Of a stretch of 64,000 nt of DNA, positions 37,681 through 49,900 are shown one piece after another (the stretch's first letter is position 1; every line of letters begins with the position of its first letter). The notes beneath the pieces were generated by a model that saw only the letters and a program-made list of their open reading frames with translations, was not told the origin of the DNA and made no database searches. The stretch covers positions 124,958 through 188,957 of the forward strand of contig MNCI01017954.1 of NCBI GenBank assembly GCA_015680685.1, given 5' to 3'. The position numbers and the translations under genes were made by a program. Source of the DNA: Gnetum montanum. Its lineage: Eukaryota > Streptophyta > Gnetopsida > Gnetales > Gnetaceae.

Positions 37681-37760
37681 AAGGAGATTTTAGCCTAGTG
37701 GTAAGAGTCTTTGTTTCAAAGCTCTAAGTCATGTATTTGATTCAAGTAAGACTATTGATT
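37681..37760 (+). ncRNA. tRNA-derived SINE-like head
   Basis: TAGCCTAGTGGTAAGAG (37691-37707) fits a polymerase III A box, and ATTTGATTCAA (37735-37745) fits a decayed B box (GGTTCGATTC). The boxes are separated as in a tRNA. No complete cloverleaf or CCA end is evident, so a SINE head is more likely than a functional tRNA. Confidence 0.5.
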
Positions 37761-37899
37761 TAAGAGCTACAAGTCAAACTCATTTTTGCTCTTCGAAATT
37801 ATTAAGCTTGTTATTTAGGTGTGAAAGTAGTTAATAAATCTCAAGGATTTCTAGCGTAGTTTTTGCAAAAGAACTTTTTTGTCCAAGAATTATTTGAAG

Positions 37900-38990
37900 A
37901 TGGAAAATACTAATATCTCTCAAACTATAACGAATATGAAGAATTTTGAAGCTTTTAATTTTATTTTACCCAATGATTTATATGAATCTCTATCAAAAGA
38001 TGTTACTTCATGATACATATTTTTGCATATTATTGAATTTGTTTGCCCAAATAAGGATCTTATACCAATGATTTAGGCTATCCTTGAATGCTATGGAATT
38101 AATTTTTTGCATGCCTACTATTTTTTTGAAACTTTTTTGCTTGTCGAATTAGCGAATTCTAAAATGGTTGAAAAATGATTTGATCTTAAAGTTTTTAAGG
38201 ATCAAGGTAATATTCTATTGCTTGGGAATGAGAAGTGGATTTTGATCCATATTCTTTTGATTAGTCTAAAATTCCTTATTGGATTAAATTACAAAATATT
38301 CTTCTTATTTTTCAAAGTGTTGAAAATGAAATTATTGGCAGCATTAGCATAGTCTTAAAGATAGGGTCAAAAGCATTACTAGATGTTGTGCTGCGCACAC
38401 ATTATTTTGTAGAGATTAATTTATGGTAGAAAAAGATATAATTAATACACAAGGCTGATAATCAGTGTTTTCTTCCAAAATATTACATATTATAATTTGC
38501 GAGGTTATTGTAGTTATTGTCATTGCGAAGGCCATGTTATTGGAATTTGTTCTATTATTAATAAAAAAAGTGATTTAAGAGGAAAACATAATAATTTTTA
38601 GAAAAGGCAAATAATGGTAGTTTTAAGCAAGCACAAATGAAATCTTCTTTAACAAGTTCTCAACCTCTTACTAATCCTTTCAATTCTAAAGGTGTCAATA
38701 AATGCTTAATATCTAAAGAGAATTCCTCTTTACAAAAAAAAATTTCCAGCAAGGACCAATAGTGAAAATACTAATGCAAATGGATTTCACTTAGTGTAAC
38801 ATAAAAAGAACTGGCTTGCAACTATTGCTTTCAATTTTAAAACTTCAAAGGTATCTCATTCTCTTTCTACTTCTACTATTGTTTCAAATGTTTTTTTGTT
38901 GGACAATGCTTTTTTACTTATTAGTGAATGGATTGTAAGACAAATGCTAAGTTTGAAAAATCAAACATTTCAATCTTAATTTTATTATGA
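37900..38990 (+). pseudogene. LINE ORF1 (gag-like) remnant
   Basis: Plus-strand sequence with stops. PYWIKLQNILLIFQSVENEI at about 38270-38330 followed by IGSIS resembles the DUF4283-type region of plant L1 ORF1. A perfect CX2CX4HX4C knuckle (CSYCHCEGHVIGIC) lies at 38509-38550. LINE ORF1 proteins bind element RNA. The sequence ends where the truncated LTR of element C begins (39027); no ORF2 follows. Confidence 0.65.
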
Positions 38991-39026
38991 AATGTTCAAT
39001 ACTTTTCCAATAAGTTCAAGCAAAGA

Positions 39027-39465
39027 TTGTTAGGGATTATCAAGCGTAATGCACGTGCTCGAAGTGGTTGTACTGAATGCACTTAACTAGGAGAGAAGGG
39101 TTGAGAGAGATTTAATTAACTAATAAAGCATTTAAATAATGAACAATAAATAACAATAATTAAAGTCCTAATTAGTTTAGTCCATATACTACAAGGTTTA
39201 TCCATGAAGTTTGTCTTTATTTTCATACACAAACTTGTGCTCAGGTACAATATTTGCTCGAATAAAGATCCATTCACTTTGGAGCTCCTACTGCGGGCAC
39301 ATGGAAATTATTCTATCTCTAGAGAGGTAAAACTACCAGAGTTTCGCTAAGGGTCTAGATCTAGATTGCGAAACAAGGGAGAGCCGCTTCTTATTTATAA
39401 AAATGGCGACGGACTGCGATATTGCGTACATGATATCATGGCCCATCCAATATCGTGTCCCATCA
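39027..39465 (-). mobile_element. Element C 3' LTR, truncated (439 bp)
   Basis: Colinear with 45254-45770 of the 5' LTR. About 357 bp of the downstream LTR end is missing at the junction with the LINE remnant. The inner end CCCATCA at 39465 is followed by TACCCCCATGACTG, the complement of a polypurine tract. Confidence 0.85.
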
Positions 39466-41700
39466 TACCCCCATGACTGAATAAAAACTCGTCCTCGAGT
39501 TCCTTATAAAATATTGGGAAGGTATGGGATTATTAACTTGAATGGAACTAATGGTGAATTGGATGACATGTGAACAAATCATCATTACAAAACATGACAA
39601 AACTGGTGTTCACAACAACAACAAGAATGAACACCTTATACATTTGACAATAGGTCGTATTTGGCAACTGAGAGAGAAAAGAGAGAAGAGAGAAGAAGTC
39701 TGTTGCTGCCAACGCCAAGATTTCATCTTTCGTTGTCTATCCATAAGTGCACCATCGATCTCGTTCCTTGCATAGCTGCTACAACACCAATCCATTCCAA
39801 GTGTTCCCTCTAGAGCCAATCCATTATTGTATGATTGTCATTTGCACACACAACACAATCTTTTATTAGCAAGGGTAAATGAATCACAATGCAATTAATA
39901 CCTTGCTTCAGTCAAAGGTCCATTGGTTGAGTTGTGGTATGGCTGATGCGAATTTTGGAGATATAATATTGGTGACTACCAAAGGTGTAGGGGTTAGGAG
40001 AAAATTGAAAAAATTGGGTCCGGACCCCCATGAGTAAGAGTGAACCTCTGGTAGCGATAGAATGGAGAAAGAAAAAGGAATAAGAAAGATGAAGAAAAAG
40101 AGACATCTGCAACGTCGATGAAAGGGATGTCAAGATGGAAATGAACGAAATAGAGTTAATTGTAAAAAATGTTAAGGAAAAGAATTTAACTGGTGCACCA
40201 AATAGGAATGCCAATGGGTCCTCCCCAAAGTAGGCTCATGCCCTTAATGCCCTGACAATCCCACATTCAAAGAGTCTATAGGCTCTAGGAATGTCAATTG
40301 GAATAAGAGTTAAAGTATTAACCACAAAAATTTACCAAAAAGAAAACAATGTGTCAACCGAAATATACACTAATGATACAACCAAAAATGAGGAGAAGGA
40401 TGGAGAGAAGGATGGAGAGAAGAGAATGGAATGGAATCTCAAGAACAAGGTGGTGTACAGCCCCTTGTGTATTTAATGATTAATGTAACTTAGTAGATCC
40501 CATTCCAAGTCTGGCCTCAAACAAGCCACTTCCAGTGACTTTGCATTAATGCATTTGGCCAATCCATCCACTTGAAGTAACAAGAATGCCTTCACCCAAG
40601 AGTCACCATCATTCTGACGAAACGAAAGAGGAGAGAATGGGAAGCAAGAAGGGTCTTAGTTAGAGGGAACATGTTATTTTAGTTCCATAACCAGTGCTTG
40701 TACCCAAAATTATTATTTCGTCTAAGGGGTGTGCTTTGAATTCTCACTGTTTTTTTTTGTCCTTTTCTTTTCTTTTTATGTGTTTATGCGTGAGAACCAC
40801 ACCATGCAAAGACTTTGTTAATTTTATTAACTCAGCTTCTCGATAATTGGGTAACATCGAAGTAGTAAAAAAACTTAAGAAGAAAACATCTAAGCACCCA
40901 AGAGAATGGCCAATACAAATGCATCAAGTTCCCTTGAAGTCACACCCTTTTCAATCCTTGAGTCCTTCCTTAGTTTGAGAAATACTCAGTCACCAATTCA
41001 TTTATAGTTCTTATTTAGAAAGGGACTGTACATTTCCAAGCTAAGAGAGACCATAGACATTTGTGGATGTATGGATGAAGTGGACTCATTACCTATCATA
41101 TCAAAAGAACCATACCTTAGTATCAACATCATAATCTTTAAGGTAAAAACCAAACATTAGCAATCAATGGAGTATGGTTCATACCATCTTCGGATCACTT
41201 ATTAAATGACAAACTTAACAAAATGGATAAAACACGCACACATGCACACAAAGAAATGAAAAAGTATAAACGATGTTGTAAAACAAAAAATAAGAAAAGT
41301 TAAAGAGATTTGTAAAACAAGAATGTGCAAAAAAAAATGTGTAAAATAAAAATGTGGAAAACAAAAACTAAAAAGAACTGAGGGCCTCGAATGATCAGCA
41401 TAGGTGGCCGTCTCCCCCATGACTAAATTGAAAGGGAGAGATCCATAATAATGAGCGTTTATTTGAATTTCTTAAAAGTTTTCGACTTCTCCGAATTGAT
41501 GTTTTTAGGTTAAGGGTTGGAAGTTGGCGACACTCATATTCAAATGTATCTATGCCCTCGTTGTGGGCGCAAGTTGTTCCCCCAGTTAGTTCCATGCATA
41601 TTGGTGGGTTGCTCTCTTGATTAGCTGTCAACCACTGGGTGTTCTCTTGTTGTGTGGTTGCTACATACAGGCGCCTTTGTATCTGAGTCTCTTGGGCATA
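39466..41700 (-). other. Element C spacer, no ORF3 or pol
   Basis: Noncoding. The plus-strand stretch 40620-40750 is the reverse complement of the element D spacer at about 51130-51290 (shared AATTCAAAGCACACCCCTTAG and GGTTATGGA words). The hairpin is at 40205-40261. Short open frames here are not supported as genes. Confidence 0.6.
40205..40261 (-). other. Element C copy of the conserved spacer hairpin
   Basis: On the minus strand GGATTGTCA (complement of 40253-40261) faces TGGCATTCC (complement of 40205-40213): eight of nine positions pair, one as G-T. The inner stem GGGC-ATGA-GCCT is the complement of 40232-40243. GGGGAGGACCCATTGG is the conserved 3' side. Confidence 0.65.
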
Positions 41701-44700
41701 CTAGTTGCATGCAAGAGATGCTGAGCATTCCTCCATGTCATCACCCTCTGAGTCACTGTATGTGATACATGAAACTTTCTTCTTCTCGATCTTTCCATAA
41801 ATATTTTCCTTAGATATTTCCAAGGAAAGATCACGGATTCCTAAGCATGCATCTATTGTACACAGCCATGCCCTTCCCATTATAATTGGGAAGTCCCCTT
41901 TATTACTATTGACTTCTATCACTAGGAAATCAACTGGGTATGACCAACCATACATAGTGGTAATGATGTCCTCCACTAATCCCAAGGGAATAGTGATGAA
42001 CTGGTCAGCCAGCTCTAGTTGAATACTGCTCTTCTTGAGTGGAGGCAGGTTCTAGGCTTTATACATTTCTCATGAGATTAAGTTAACTCCGGAACCTGAG
42101 TCAAGAAGAGCCTTATGAGGTTCATTCCCAGCAACTTGGAGATAGATTAAGGGACTCCCAGGATCAGAGAGTTTCCTAGGAAGGTGGCCCACCTTGATCC
42201 AATCAGTAACAGTATGTGTTAACATAATCGTGTGCATTGAGCTCTGTTGTTGGTTTGAAGGGAGCTCCGAAGCCTTATTTGATGGAGAGGCATTTTGGGG
42301 CTAACCGCTTATGGTTATGAGAGCTTATTTGGGCTTTTGGTTCTGAAGAAAGGTCTTCTCTTTGTACACTTGTCAGAACCAGCAGCAAGTTGAAGGTTTA
42401 TAGCTCTCGTAGCATTGCGTTGTTGCGGTTGACTAGGTAGTTCCCTTTGCATTGTTGGAGCGGGTGGTAGTGGAACTATCGACGTATGAGTGGCGAATGG
42501 ATTTAGAGGATGGTATGCATGTGGCGCATCTCCCGGAGGAGAAGGAGTCCTAAAATACTCCTGAACTTGGTAGTGACGTTGTGGGGTTGTGTGACCCATA
42601 GAGTCACTTGGAGAAACTGGCTGCTGCACGTAATGGCCATATGGGTCTGGTTTCCGGTAAGGGTATTGTTGTCTAGGCGGTGGCATCCCCCATGACTATG
42701 GGTGTTGCCATTGCTGATGTTGCTCGATAGGTTGTGGCGGAGTTCCACTTAGATAATATGTTAATGGTTGGTGGAACTACCTCAGGTTACCTTGGGGATA
42801 AGGTAACCTTCAGGGTGCTTGCCATTTGTTAAGTCTTGGGTTAAGTGCATACACTCCGGACTCTTGTAGATGTGAGATTATTGGGCAACATCCCTTAGCG
42901 TGGTCATATTGGCAAATCTCACATCCACCGTCATTGTCCCTATCCGAATCCACAACCTCATCAGCGATAGTTATTTTTCCCTTACCATTGTTACATGCAT
43001 GGTTTGAATCTCCTCGCTTTTTCTTATCATGGTTACTACTTCGTTCCTTAGACTCCTCTACAATTTTTAGGACAGTTTCGAATCTACTATCTAAGGAGTC
43101 CCTCAATTGATCCACCTTAGTCAACACTTTGGTTGTTAATTTCTGAAGCAGCAAGGTTTTTCTATTCACCAACTCTTCGAGTGGTGACTCATCCTCTTCA
43201 TCGCAGAATCTCACTCCCCTCTTTTGGAGGGAAGGATCGTGGTTGTACTCTTTCACACTTTCTCTTTTCCGTAGCTCCTCTTCTTCTTTAGCTACTTGCT
43301 CCAACAATCTATGAACTTCATGGGATCTAAGTTCAAATAATCTCCCCTAGGCATATGTCCCAAGGGTTCTCCTGGTTTCATGTCTTAGCCCATCTACGAG
43401 GTGGCAGAGTTGATCCCTTTGTGAGTAACCATGGCCCGGGCAATGATGTAACAATGCATAATATTGGCCCATGGCGGCATCCAAGGGTTCGTTAGTACCC
43501 TGCTTCCATCCTTGGATCTGCTTACGCAAGTTGGACACTCTGGAGTACATTTGGTATTTATCGTTGAACAATTCTAGCATTGTACTCCACCTCCTAATGG
43601 TTTCCAGTTGTAAGGACCAGTACCAACTCTCTACTTCTTTTATGAGTGTCCAAGGAAACAAATTTAACTTTTGCCACTTGTTTTCAATATTTTGCAAGGC
43701 ATAGGCATCATGGAATGCCTGTAAATGGTTTTGTGGATTAGCATTGTATCCCCCTTCGAATCGTGGGATATTATTCATGTCTAGTCTTTTGATCCGGCTA
43801 TCTTTTGGTGCCTTATAGGTATTCTCACAGCCTCCATAGTATCTAACATATTTCAGGTGGCAAGTAGGGGTTCATCATGATCATCTCTCTCATGATGTCT
43901 ATGATGCCTATGTGGTTCCCTACTTTCCCTTCTTTCATGCCTTGATTCTCTCGAATGCCCTTGTCCTCGCTCTCGACTCTCTCGTCGAGGTCTCTCATTT
44001 TGCTTACCCTTATCCTCACCGTTGTGCTCCTTGTAACTGTGTCCTAACGTGAAAGGAGAGGGTGAATGATGCAATGAAGGGGAAGAAGAAGGGGAACCAT
44101 CACCATGACGATGTTTCTTACCTTCTCTTCGGTGGCTACGGCCCCGATCGTGATGACGATCTGAATGCCCGTCCTTGTCATGTGTTTTTGTTCCCTCAAT
44201 GAACACTTGGTTTTCATGGGGGTTAGAACCAGGGTTGTGAATTGTGGAATGTAGGTTCTGATACCCCACCTCCTCACCATCGTTAGGAGGATGAACATCA
44301 TTTGATGGAGAACCTGTTATAACTGGTTCACCATCTCCAATTTCACTTAGGACGTGTGGGGTCCCTTTGCCCTTCAATGATGTATGGTAGCTCTCCTACT
44401 GCGAGTCCCTTAAACGTTGCACCACTGTGGGATGGTAATCCCTTGTGTCATAATCTTCTACAATGTATTCAACGTATAGCTATGTCATGCCTATCTATGC
44501 AAGAGCACGGAGGAGCATGTTAGGGACTGCCCGATCTAGGGGTAATACTATGTTACCTTGCAAATCTCACCAACGCAGTTGTTCATCCTGATGGAGGATA
44601 AAAGTAAAATTGGATATATACTCATCAAGATGAGCATATACCACTTGATACTATTGAGGAACTAGTGGTTCTCGGTTATGCATGTTAAACTGCCGATGGT

Positions 44701-44752
44701 CTCTTGTGTGATCCCTAGGTGGTGAAGTGCTTTTATGAGAAGAAGAAGACAT
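41701..44752 (-). pseudogene. gag: Element C gag-protease, Athila-like
   Basis: Minus-strand frame from MSSSSHKSTSPPRDH (start at 44752), broken by a handful of stops and frameshifts. An unusual N-terminal part (43853-44377) is loaded with R, H, E, S and D (for example RRESREPHRHHRHHERDD). The capsid follows at 43347-43778 (FEGGYNANPQNHLQAFHDAY, WQKLNLFPWTL). After one in-frame stop it continues to a CEICQYDHAKGC zinc knuckle near 42890. A proline/glutamine-rich linker leads to the protease, whose active site LLDSGSGVNLIS is at about 42070-42105 and whose flap/helix region VDFLVIEVNSNKGDFPIIMG is at about 41880-41940. Gag packages RNA and the protease cleaves it. No pol follows. Confidence 0.85.
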
Positions 44753-44878
44753 GTTATTTTGTCGGTGTGCTATTGACTGTTGTTTAATTTTTCTTCTAAT
44801 TAACCCTAAGGGTTCGTTTAAGCTTCCTAATGATGTGGATGATGTCCCATGTTCTACTTAGCGCACAAACAACTTAGT

Positions 44879-44896
44879 CCCTGGCAACGGTGCCAA
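44879..44896 (-). other. Element C primer binding site, tRNA-Asp type
   Basis: CCCTGGCAACGGTGCCAA on the plus strand matches the 3' end of plant tRNA-Asp with two or three changes and touches the LTR end at 44897. It is the best-preserved primer site here. Confidence 0.85.
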
Positions 44897-45770
44897 TGAT
44901 GAGTGGCGAGGTACGCCTACACTCAAGCATATGAATACGAGCGTTACATGCGCAATCCGGTCGAACTCCGCAGACTAAGTGCCTACACGCCTTATGGAAC
45001 ACTTAAGGTTAATCATTCGTTGTCTTCCCATCCTTACTTGTATTTGTCACGGTTGTATGGTTAAGTAAGTTTGAGGTATGTGATTTTTATGTCTTTTATG
45101 TTTTATTGCCTATGCTAATGAGGAAAATGTGAAGAGACTAATTAACTAACTTTAACTAACTAAGTCTTAATTAACCTAGCATCCGTATTCGTTCCCACTT
45201 GCCGTTCACACCCTAAGCCGATGCAACCTTCTAGGATTACCAAACACTATTCGTTGCTGGGATTACCAAGCGTAATGCACGTGCTCGAAGCGGTCATACT
45301 GAATGCACTTAACTATGAGAGAAGGGTTGAGAGAGATTTAATTGACTAATAAAGCATTTAAATAATGAATAGTAAATAAAAATAATTAAAGTCGTAATTA
45401 GCTTAGTCCATGCACTGCAAGGCTTATCCAAGAAGTTCGTCTTTATTTCCGTACACAAACTTGTGCTCAGATACAATATTTGCTTGAATAAAGATCCATT
45501 CACTTTGGAGCTCCTACTGCAGGCACATGGAAATTATTCTATCTCTAGAGAGGTAAAGCTGCCAAAGTTTCGCTAAGGGTCTAGATCTAAAATTGCAAAA
45601 CAAGGGAGAGCCACTTCTTATTTATAGAAATGGCAGCGAATTGTGATATCGCGTACAATACATCACGTACGTGATATTGCAGTGAGGACGCGATATTGCG
45701 TACGTGATATCGTGGCCCATGCGATCTTGCGTATATGATATCGTGGCCCATGCGATATCACGTCCCATCA
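44897..45770 (-). mobile_element. Element C 5' LTR (874 bp)
   Basis: Plus-strand ends are TGATGAGTGG at 44897 and CGTCCCATCA at 45770. U3 (45640-45770) is dense in GATATC, CGTACGTGATAT and GTGGCCCATGCGAT words. The minus-strand TATA box is the complement of TTATTTATAG at about 45618. Confidence 0.85.
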
Positions 45771-45790
45771 ATAAAGGAGGTGTTGCTATT

Positions 45791-46572
45791 TGATGAATCA
45801 AAAAAAGTTAGGTTGCATCAATGGGCATGCATCGATGCATATGCGTCAACATGATGTCCATTTGTGCCTATATAAATGTGCATACCCACCGCATTTGTGG
45901 CATCAATTAGTCAATAGCATAACAAAGTTCTTGCAGTTTCTTCCCCCAGAAGTTAGAATATTTTTTAAGTGTTGCAATAAGAGTTAAGGATTGTATGGAG
46001 CATTCTTCAAGCACCAATATATCTGGACACATTGTTATCATAGCAATAAATATGAGATTCTTGATAAACCTTGCACACTTGGAAATAGATTAATGTTTAC
46101 TTTGATGCATTTTACTATTTATGCATTTTACTTCCATGTTTCTAGTTAATTAATTAAACATACTTAATTACCCAGATAAGGATAACCACCTCGACCATAA
46201 CGTTAATGCTTGGTAATCCCAACAATACTATTACTTGGTAACCTAGTAGCATTGTAACATGTTCAGGATGTTTTCAAAAGATGGGACTCGATACTTATGC
46301 TAGGAATTATGCTAAGACATTAGTTAGTTACTTAGATTGATACTTCATTAATTACTTTGTTCAATGTTTAGTGTAATTAGATAAAAAAATATAAAAATAA
46401 TATAAATCATGTGCCTTGGCTTCACTTAACCATACACTTGCGCTTACACAAGTGTAGCCAACTATCTTTACTATTGGCATTTAGAGAGCTAAAGTCCAGG
46501 GAATTCGATCGGATCACTAATGAATGCTTGTGATTCATATGGTTGGGTGTAGGGGGTACCTACCACTCATCA
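45791..46572 (+). mobile_element. Element D 5' LTR (782 bp)
   Basis: Starts TGATGAAT, ends ACTCATCA. U3 contains GGGCATGCATCGATGCATATGC-type words (about 45823-45845) and a TATA box CTATATAAATG at about 45868. It matches 55245-55970 throughout. Confidence 0.85.
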
Positions 46573-46590
46573 TTAACACTGTTGTCGAGC
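46573..46590 (+). other. Element D primer binding site, decayed
   Basis: TTAACACTGTTGTCGAGC follows the LTR end at the place of TTGGCACCGTTGCC in the other copies, with several transitions. The 46591-46917 stretch after it holds no recognisable gag. Confidence 0.6.
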
Positions 46591-46917
46591 ACTTTAGTTA
46601 ACTAAGTGCACTACCTAAAAGAGATAGTGAAATAATTTACAAACATTGTAAAAGGAATGTAATGTTAACATTAGTAGTAAGAAAGAAAATAATAGAAGCA
46701 CATCATTTTTCTCAATCACTGATATGGCTTCCTCTTGCACGAAAGATTCTCTACCACTCCTACCTCCTTTGTAATATCCTTTGAGCCTCCTTCAATCCAA
46801 AAAACTTCCCAACTAGATACCATCATGCTAACCCACGTGATCACTAATTAGATAAAGGTCAACCATCTTCCTAGGAAGACATCTGATCCTGGAAGTCCCC
46901 TCATCTATTTATAGATT

Positions 46918-49900
46918 GTCAAAAATGAACCTTTAAAGCTCTTTTGGACTCAGGTTCTGGAGTCAATTTGATTTCTAAGAGATGTAAAAATCTTGGAACC
47001 TACCTCCTTTAAAAAAGAGCAATATAAGGTTAGAATTGATAGACTAATCCATCACTATTTTTTTGGGATTGGTTGAGGACACCGTGACTACCATATTTGG
47101 GTGATCATATCTTATTGATTTCTTGGTGATCCATGTGGAGAATTCTAAGGGGGACTTCCCAATTATCATGGGAAGAGTGTGCCCAAGTACAATCGATGCA
47201 TAGTTGGGGATTTGATATATCTCCTTAGAAATTTTCAAGGAGAATGAGTTTGGAAAGATTTAGAAAAAGTATGTTCCATGCATCACGTACATTGACATAG
47301 GGTGTAATTTTGTGTAAAGATTGTGGAATGTCAAAAGCATATCCCTTAAAGCATGTAGTCAATGTAATGTTGTTGCTAAAATTCAAAGGTGCATATATGT
47401 TGTAGTCACCAAGCTGGATGACACCTAATGGCTAATAATAGAAAGAGAGGCTGAATCATCAATGTGCGTGGAATCGGTTAAAAGCCTCATGAGTTATTAC
47501 ATAGAGAGCATGGATCAACTAGAGCAAATCCATCACCAACTATCTAATGAATAGGAAAAAAATCAATTGGGAAGAGTTGGAGATCTCAGAGACTTTCAAG
47601 TAGGAGCCCCTTGAGCTAAAGGCTTTACCAATAAGCATGGAGTATGCCATCTTAAACAATGGTAAGCAAATCATCATCAATGTCACACTTGCTCATGAAC
47701 AAAAGAAGAAGTTAATGGAAGTTGTGAACAAATAGCTAATAGCCTTTGCTTGGTCATATCGTGAGCTCATTGGAGTAAATCCACAGATATACTAGCACAA
47801 AATCTATACAGACCCTTGCATCGAACTAAAAAGGCAACTGCAAAGATGCTTGAACCCCAAGCTCAAGCAAATTGTTAAGGAGAAGATTGAACAACTTTCC
47901 AAGGTAGGGTTCATTTATTCCATTGTGGATATTGAATGGGTTAGCCCACTTGTTAGAGTGCCAAAGAAAGGAGGCAAGTGGAGGATGTGTATTGATTTCA
48001 AGCTGTTGAACATGGGGACTTACAAAGATCATTTTTTGTTGCCATTTGTAGACCAAGTGTTGGATACAATTGTAGGCCATTACTATTATAGCTTTCTGAA
48101 AATTTATAGTGACTATAACCAACTCTAGCTTGCATCAAAAGACCAAGCCAAAATGACATTCACAAGCCCCTATGGAACTTTTGCATGTAGGAAGATGCCC
48201 TTTGGCCTATGCAATGCACCTGCTACTTTCCAATGTTTGGTCCTCAACATATTCCAACAGTAAATCGATAAGAGGATGGAAGTCTTCATGGATGACTTCT
48301 CCACCTATGAGACTACTTTTGAGCAAACATTGGACCATCTTAAGCAAGTCCTTATGAGATCTTTGGAGACCAATCTAAGGCTTAATTAGCAAAAAAGCCA
48401 TCTGATGGCCCAAGAAGGCATTGTCTTGGGACAATGAATTTTGAGCAAAGGTATTGAGGTAGATCTAGAAAAAGTAAGGGTCATCCAAGGAATTACCAAG
48501 CAACTAGAGACTATCAAAGATATGTGGTCATTCCTTGAACACACTAGTTATTTTAGATGTTTCATTGAGAACTTTTCAAATATTGTCAAACTATTGGTGG
48601 AGTTGACAAAGAAAGATGCACTATTTATCTGGACTAAGGAATGTGAGCATGCATTCTAGCAACTTAAATAAAATCTTGTAGAAGCTCACATTCTATGAGC
48701 ACTATACTAGTCCAGATCATTCCATATCATGATGAACACATCAAACTATGCCTTGGTGGTCATGTTGACATAGATGGATGATAAAAAACATGCATATTAC
48801 ATCCATTGTGCCAGTAGGATCATTGTGGGTACATAGGTTAATTACATCACAATCAAAAAGGAGCTAATGGTGGTGGTGTATGCATTGGATAAATTCACAC
48901 ACAATGTAGTTAGATATAAAGTGTTTGTGCACATAGGCCGTAGTGCTATTCAATTCCTCATGAACAAACCAACGATGGATCCCTGTGTCATACAATGGTT
49001 GGTGATCCTACAAGAGTTTGATCTAATGATGGTGGACAAAAAGAGAACCAAAAATTTGATCACTTACCACTTGTCTCAGTTATGATGGGACAACAAGGAG
49101 GAGGAGAGTTCACTATCATACCAATTTCCTAATGAACTTCTCTTTGCTAGTGTTGTTACTGAATAAGACCCCAAAGAAACTAACTAGTATGAGAACATCC
49201 TATCCTATCTTCTAACTCGAGAGATGCCATAGGGATGAGATCATAAAAAGAAACAATAGTTTCTTCACTAGGCCAAACACTTCATGGAGATCAATGGTAA
49301 CCTTTACAAGGTTTGCATAGATGGCCTAGTACGATGGTGTGTCTCTGGTGTAGATCAATTGCGAGTCCTCTAGGATGCACATGAGGACCCTTGTTGGGAT
49401 CATTATGTTGGGAGGTGAATGGCCATTAAGATCCTCATGGTAGGGTACTATTGGCCTACACTCTTCAGGGATGCCCATTAATTCATTTGCTCTTGTGACA
49501 GATGCCATTGTGTTGGGGGATGATTGCTCATATGGAAGGATACCAATAGTGGATCCAACTACTGGAACCTTTCAACCTTTGGGGAATTGATGTTATGGGG
49601 TCCATCAATCCCATGTCCAATGGAATGCATACATCATTGTAGTTGTTGATTATTGCATGAAATGGGTAGAAGTTGCAATCATCACCAATTATACATCATC
49701 TATGATGGTCCAGTTTGTATAACAACATGTTGTAAACAGGTTTGGGGTGCCACGTGCACTTATTTCTAATAACAGTACACAGTTAATGGACATCACTTTT
49801 CGTAAACTCATGCCATGCTTGGTAGTTGAGCATAAATTAACAACTCCATACAACCCCCAAGCAAACAGTCAAGCTAAAGTGATGAATAGGAAGATAACTA

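Larger units (their letters stand above)
39027..45770 (-). mobile_element. Element C: gag-protease derivative of the Athila-like family
   Basis: Minus-strand order: 5' LTR (44897-45770), tRNA-Asp primer site, gag-protease (41701-44752), spacer with hairpin, polypurine tract, truncated 3' LTR (39027-39465). RT, RNase H, integrase and ORF3 are absent, yet the spacer hairpin is kept. The 3' LTR has lost its outer part, so no target duplication can be seen. Confidence 0.8.

Noticed and set aside
37681-37760. Functional tRNA gene
   Set aside because: The A and B boxes are decayed and no acceptor stem closes; a SINE head explains it better.
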